Source: a virus
DNA length: 24,751 nt
Strand: one strand, 5' to 3'
IMG/VR virus record: IMGVR_UViG_3300020160_001592
Location: 1-24,751 of that record
Shown here in pieces: positions 24,165 to 24,751 of the stretch. Both the position numbers and the translations under genes were made by a program. Within the stretch, counting starts at the first letter, position 1. Each line of letters opens with the position of its first letter. The notes below the pieces were generated by a model. It made no database searches. It saw only the letters and a list, made by a program, of their open reading frames with translations, and was not told the DNA's origin.

Positions 24165-24751
24165 ATGAAAATTACAGAATTGCTCGAACAAAGACAACAG
24201 GTAGATGAATTAAACATGGCCCAGGTAGGCAATGCAATTGGTAAAGGTGCAACTGCCGTAGGAAAAGGCAATGTCACTAATATCAGTATCTCTGCTACCA
24301 CTGCACCTTCGGTTGTTACTACAGCAGGCTCTGGTACGGCAAAAGAGACGTCGGTCATAACATTCAACCCATTGGCTGCTGGCGAAGCAGTTACCGTCAA
24401 TGGCTTAACTTACACAGCAAAAAACAGCTTAAGCGCTAATCAAGTAGCAGCCGCTTTTGCTAGCTTGACATCAGGTATGACTGCAGCTGCAGCCACAACT
24501 GCCAACAGTGCAAGTGCGGCACTTGGAACATTTTCAGGGACAGCATTTACTGCAGGGTTTACCACTGGCGCAGCAAGTGGCTCTAGCATCACAGCATCCA
24601 GCGTATCCAACGCAGACGTAACTGACATCACAGTAACTGCCAGTCTGACGGCTCCCACTGCTAGCACTACGGATGGTATTAGCGTTGCAGCTTCAACGGT
24701 TTATGGCACAGTCACTTTAACGTCTAATGAGCCATTTACCGTCAAACCTGG
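24165..24751 (+). CDS. Adhesin-like Ala/Thr/Ser-rich protein, 3' end beyond the window
   Basis: The frame opens at ATG 24165, one base after the preceding stop, with GGAA upstream. It stays open for 195 codons to the right edge. It begins MKITELLEQRQQVDEL, again like a capsid-targeting peptide, with LLE as a possible protease site. From about residue 50 it becomes rich in Ala, Thr, Ser and Gly with beta-strand spacing: FNPLAAGEAVTVNGLTYTA, then LSANQVAAAFASL, GTFSGTAFTAGFTTG and SNADVTDITVTASL. That order recalls repeat units of bacterial surface adhesins and RTX-like proteins. The DNA here is visibly richer in G and C than neighbouring genes, suggesting acquisition or distinct codon preference. 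Function is unknown; virion decoration or internal protein are possibilities. Confidence 0.68.
   Translation, partial: MKITELLEQRQQVDELNMAQVGNAIGKGATAVGKGNVTNISISATTAPSVVTTAGSGTAKETSVITFNPLAAGEAVTVNGLTYTAKNSLSANQVAAAFASLTSGMTAAAATTANSASAALGTFSGTAFTAGFTTGAASGSSITASSVSNADVTDITVTASLTAPTASTTDGISVAASTVYGTVTLTSNEPFTVKP

Noticed and set aside
1-24751. CRISPR array, insertion sequence or integrase
   Set aside because: No regularly spaced repeats, transposase motifs or terminal inverted repeats with target duplications were seen.

Overview
The window looks like a piece of a T4-like (Straboviridae/Kyanoviridae-type) myovirus genome with an AT-rich base composition. The gene set is diagnostic: baseplate wedge genes gp53, gp25 and gp6, a gp5-like hub and tail lysin, a gp48/gp54-like tail-tube initiator, the late sigma factor gp55 and the recombination pair gp47/gp46. 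The style of these proteins (very long gp6, a giant wedge protein, a gp55 with a long N-terminal extension) is like that of marine T4-like phages of cyanobacteria and SAR11. That host range is inferred; nothing in the window fixes the host.

Layout. Positions 1-17531 carry a leftward block of virion genes. Read in its own direction (right to left) it holds a gp48/54-like protein, gp53, a 1304-residue hub-like protein, a gp5-like hub with a C-terminal lytic transglycosylase, gp25, a double-length gp6, and a giant gp7-position protein. The giant protein runs off the left edge after 1934 visible residues. Most of these genes abut or overlap by a base, and three successive junctions are the same seven bases, TAATATG. 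Positions 17532-17640 form a divergent promoter region. Positions 17641-22306 carry a rightward regulatory and DNA-metabolism block: gp55, gp47, gp46, two small basic proteins and a GIY-YIG-like protein. Positions 22307-22771 form a 465-base non-coding stretch dense in inverted repeats, with one possible 17-codon ORF. Positions 22772-24751 hold two rightward probable virion genes, the second cut by the right edge.

How the genes work together. gp55 would redirect host RNA polymerase to late promoters with a TAAATA core. Matching motifs lie ahead of gp6, ahead of the gp48/54-like gene and ahead of the gene at 22772. gp55 and gp47 themselves have host-type promoters with extended -10 boxes, as expected for early or middle genes. 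gp46/gp47 make the Mre11/Rad50-like nuclease that resects DNA ends for recombination-dependent replication. The leftward block builds the baseplate, with the hub lysin at its tip.

Most unusual parts. (1) The structured intergenic region, with a decamer repeated in two hairpins and complementary to the leader of the mini-ORF. (2) Two tandem genes whose N-termini resemble T4 capsid-targeting peptides, one with glycine-zipper membrane segments and one adhesin-like. (3) Enlarged baseplate proteins with internal repeats and insertions. (4) A hub lysin whose cell-wall domain differs in type and position from that of T4 gp5.
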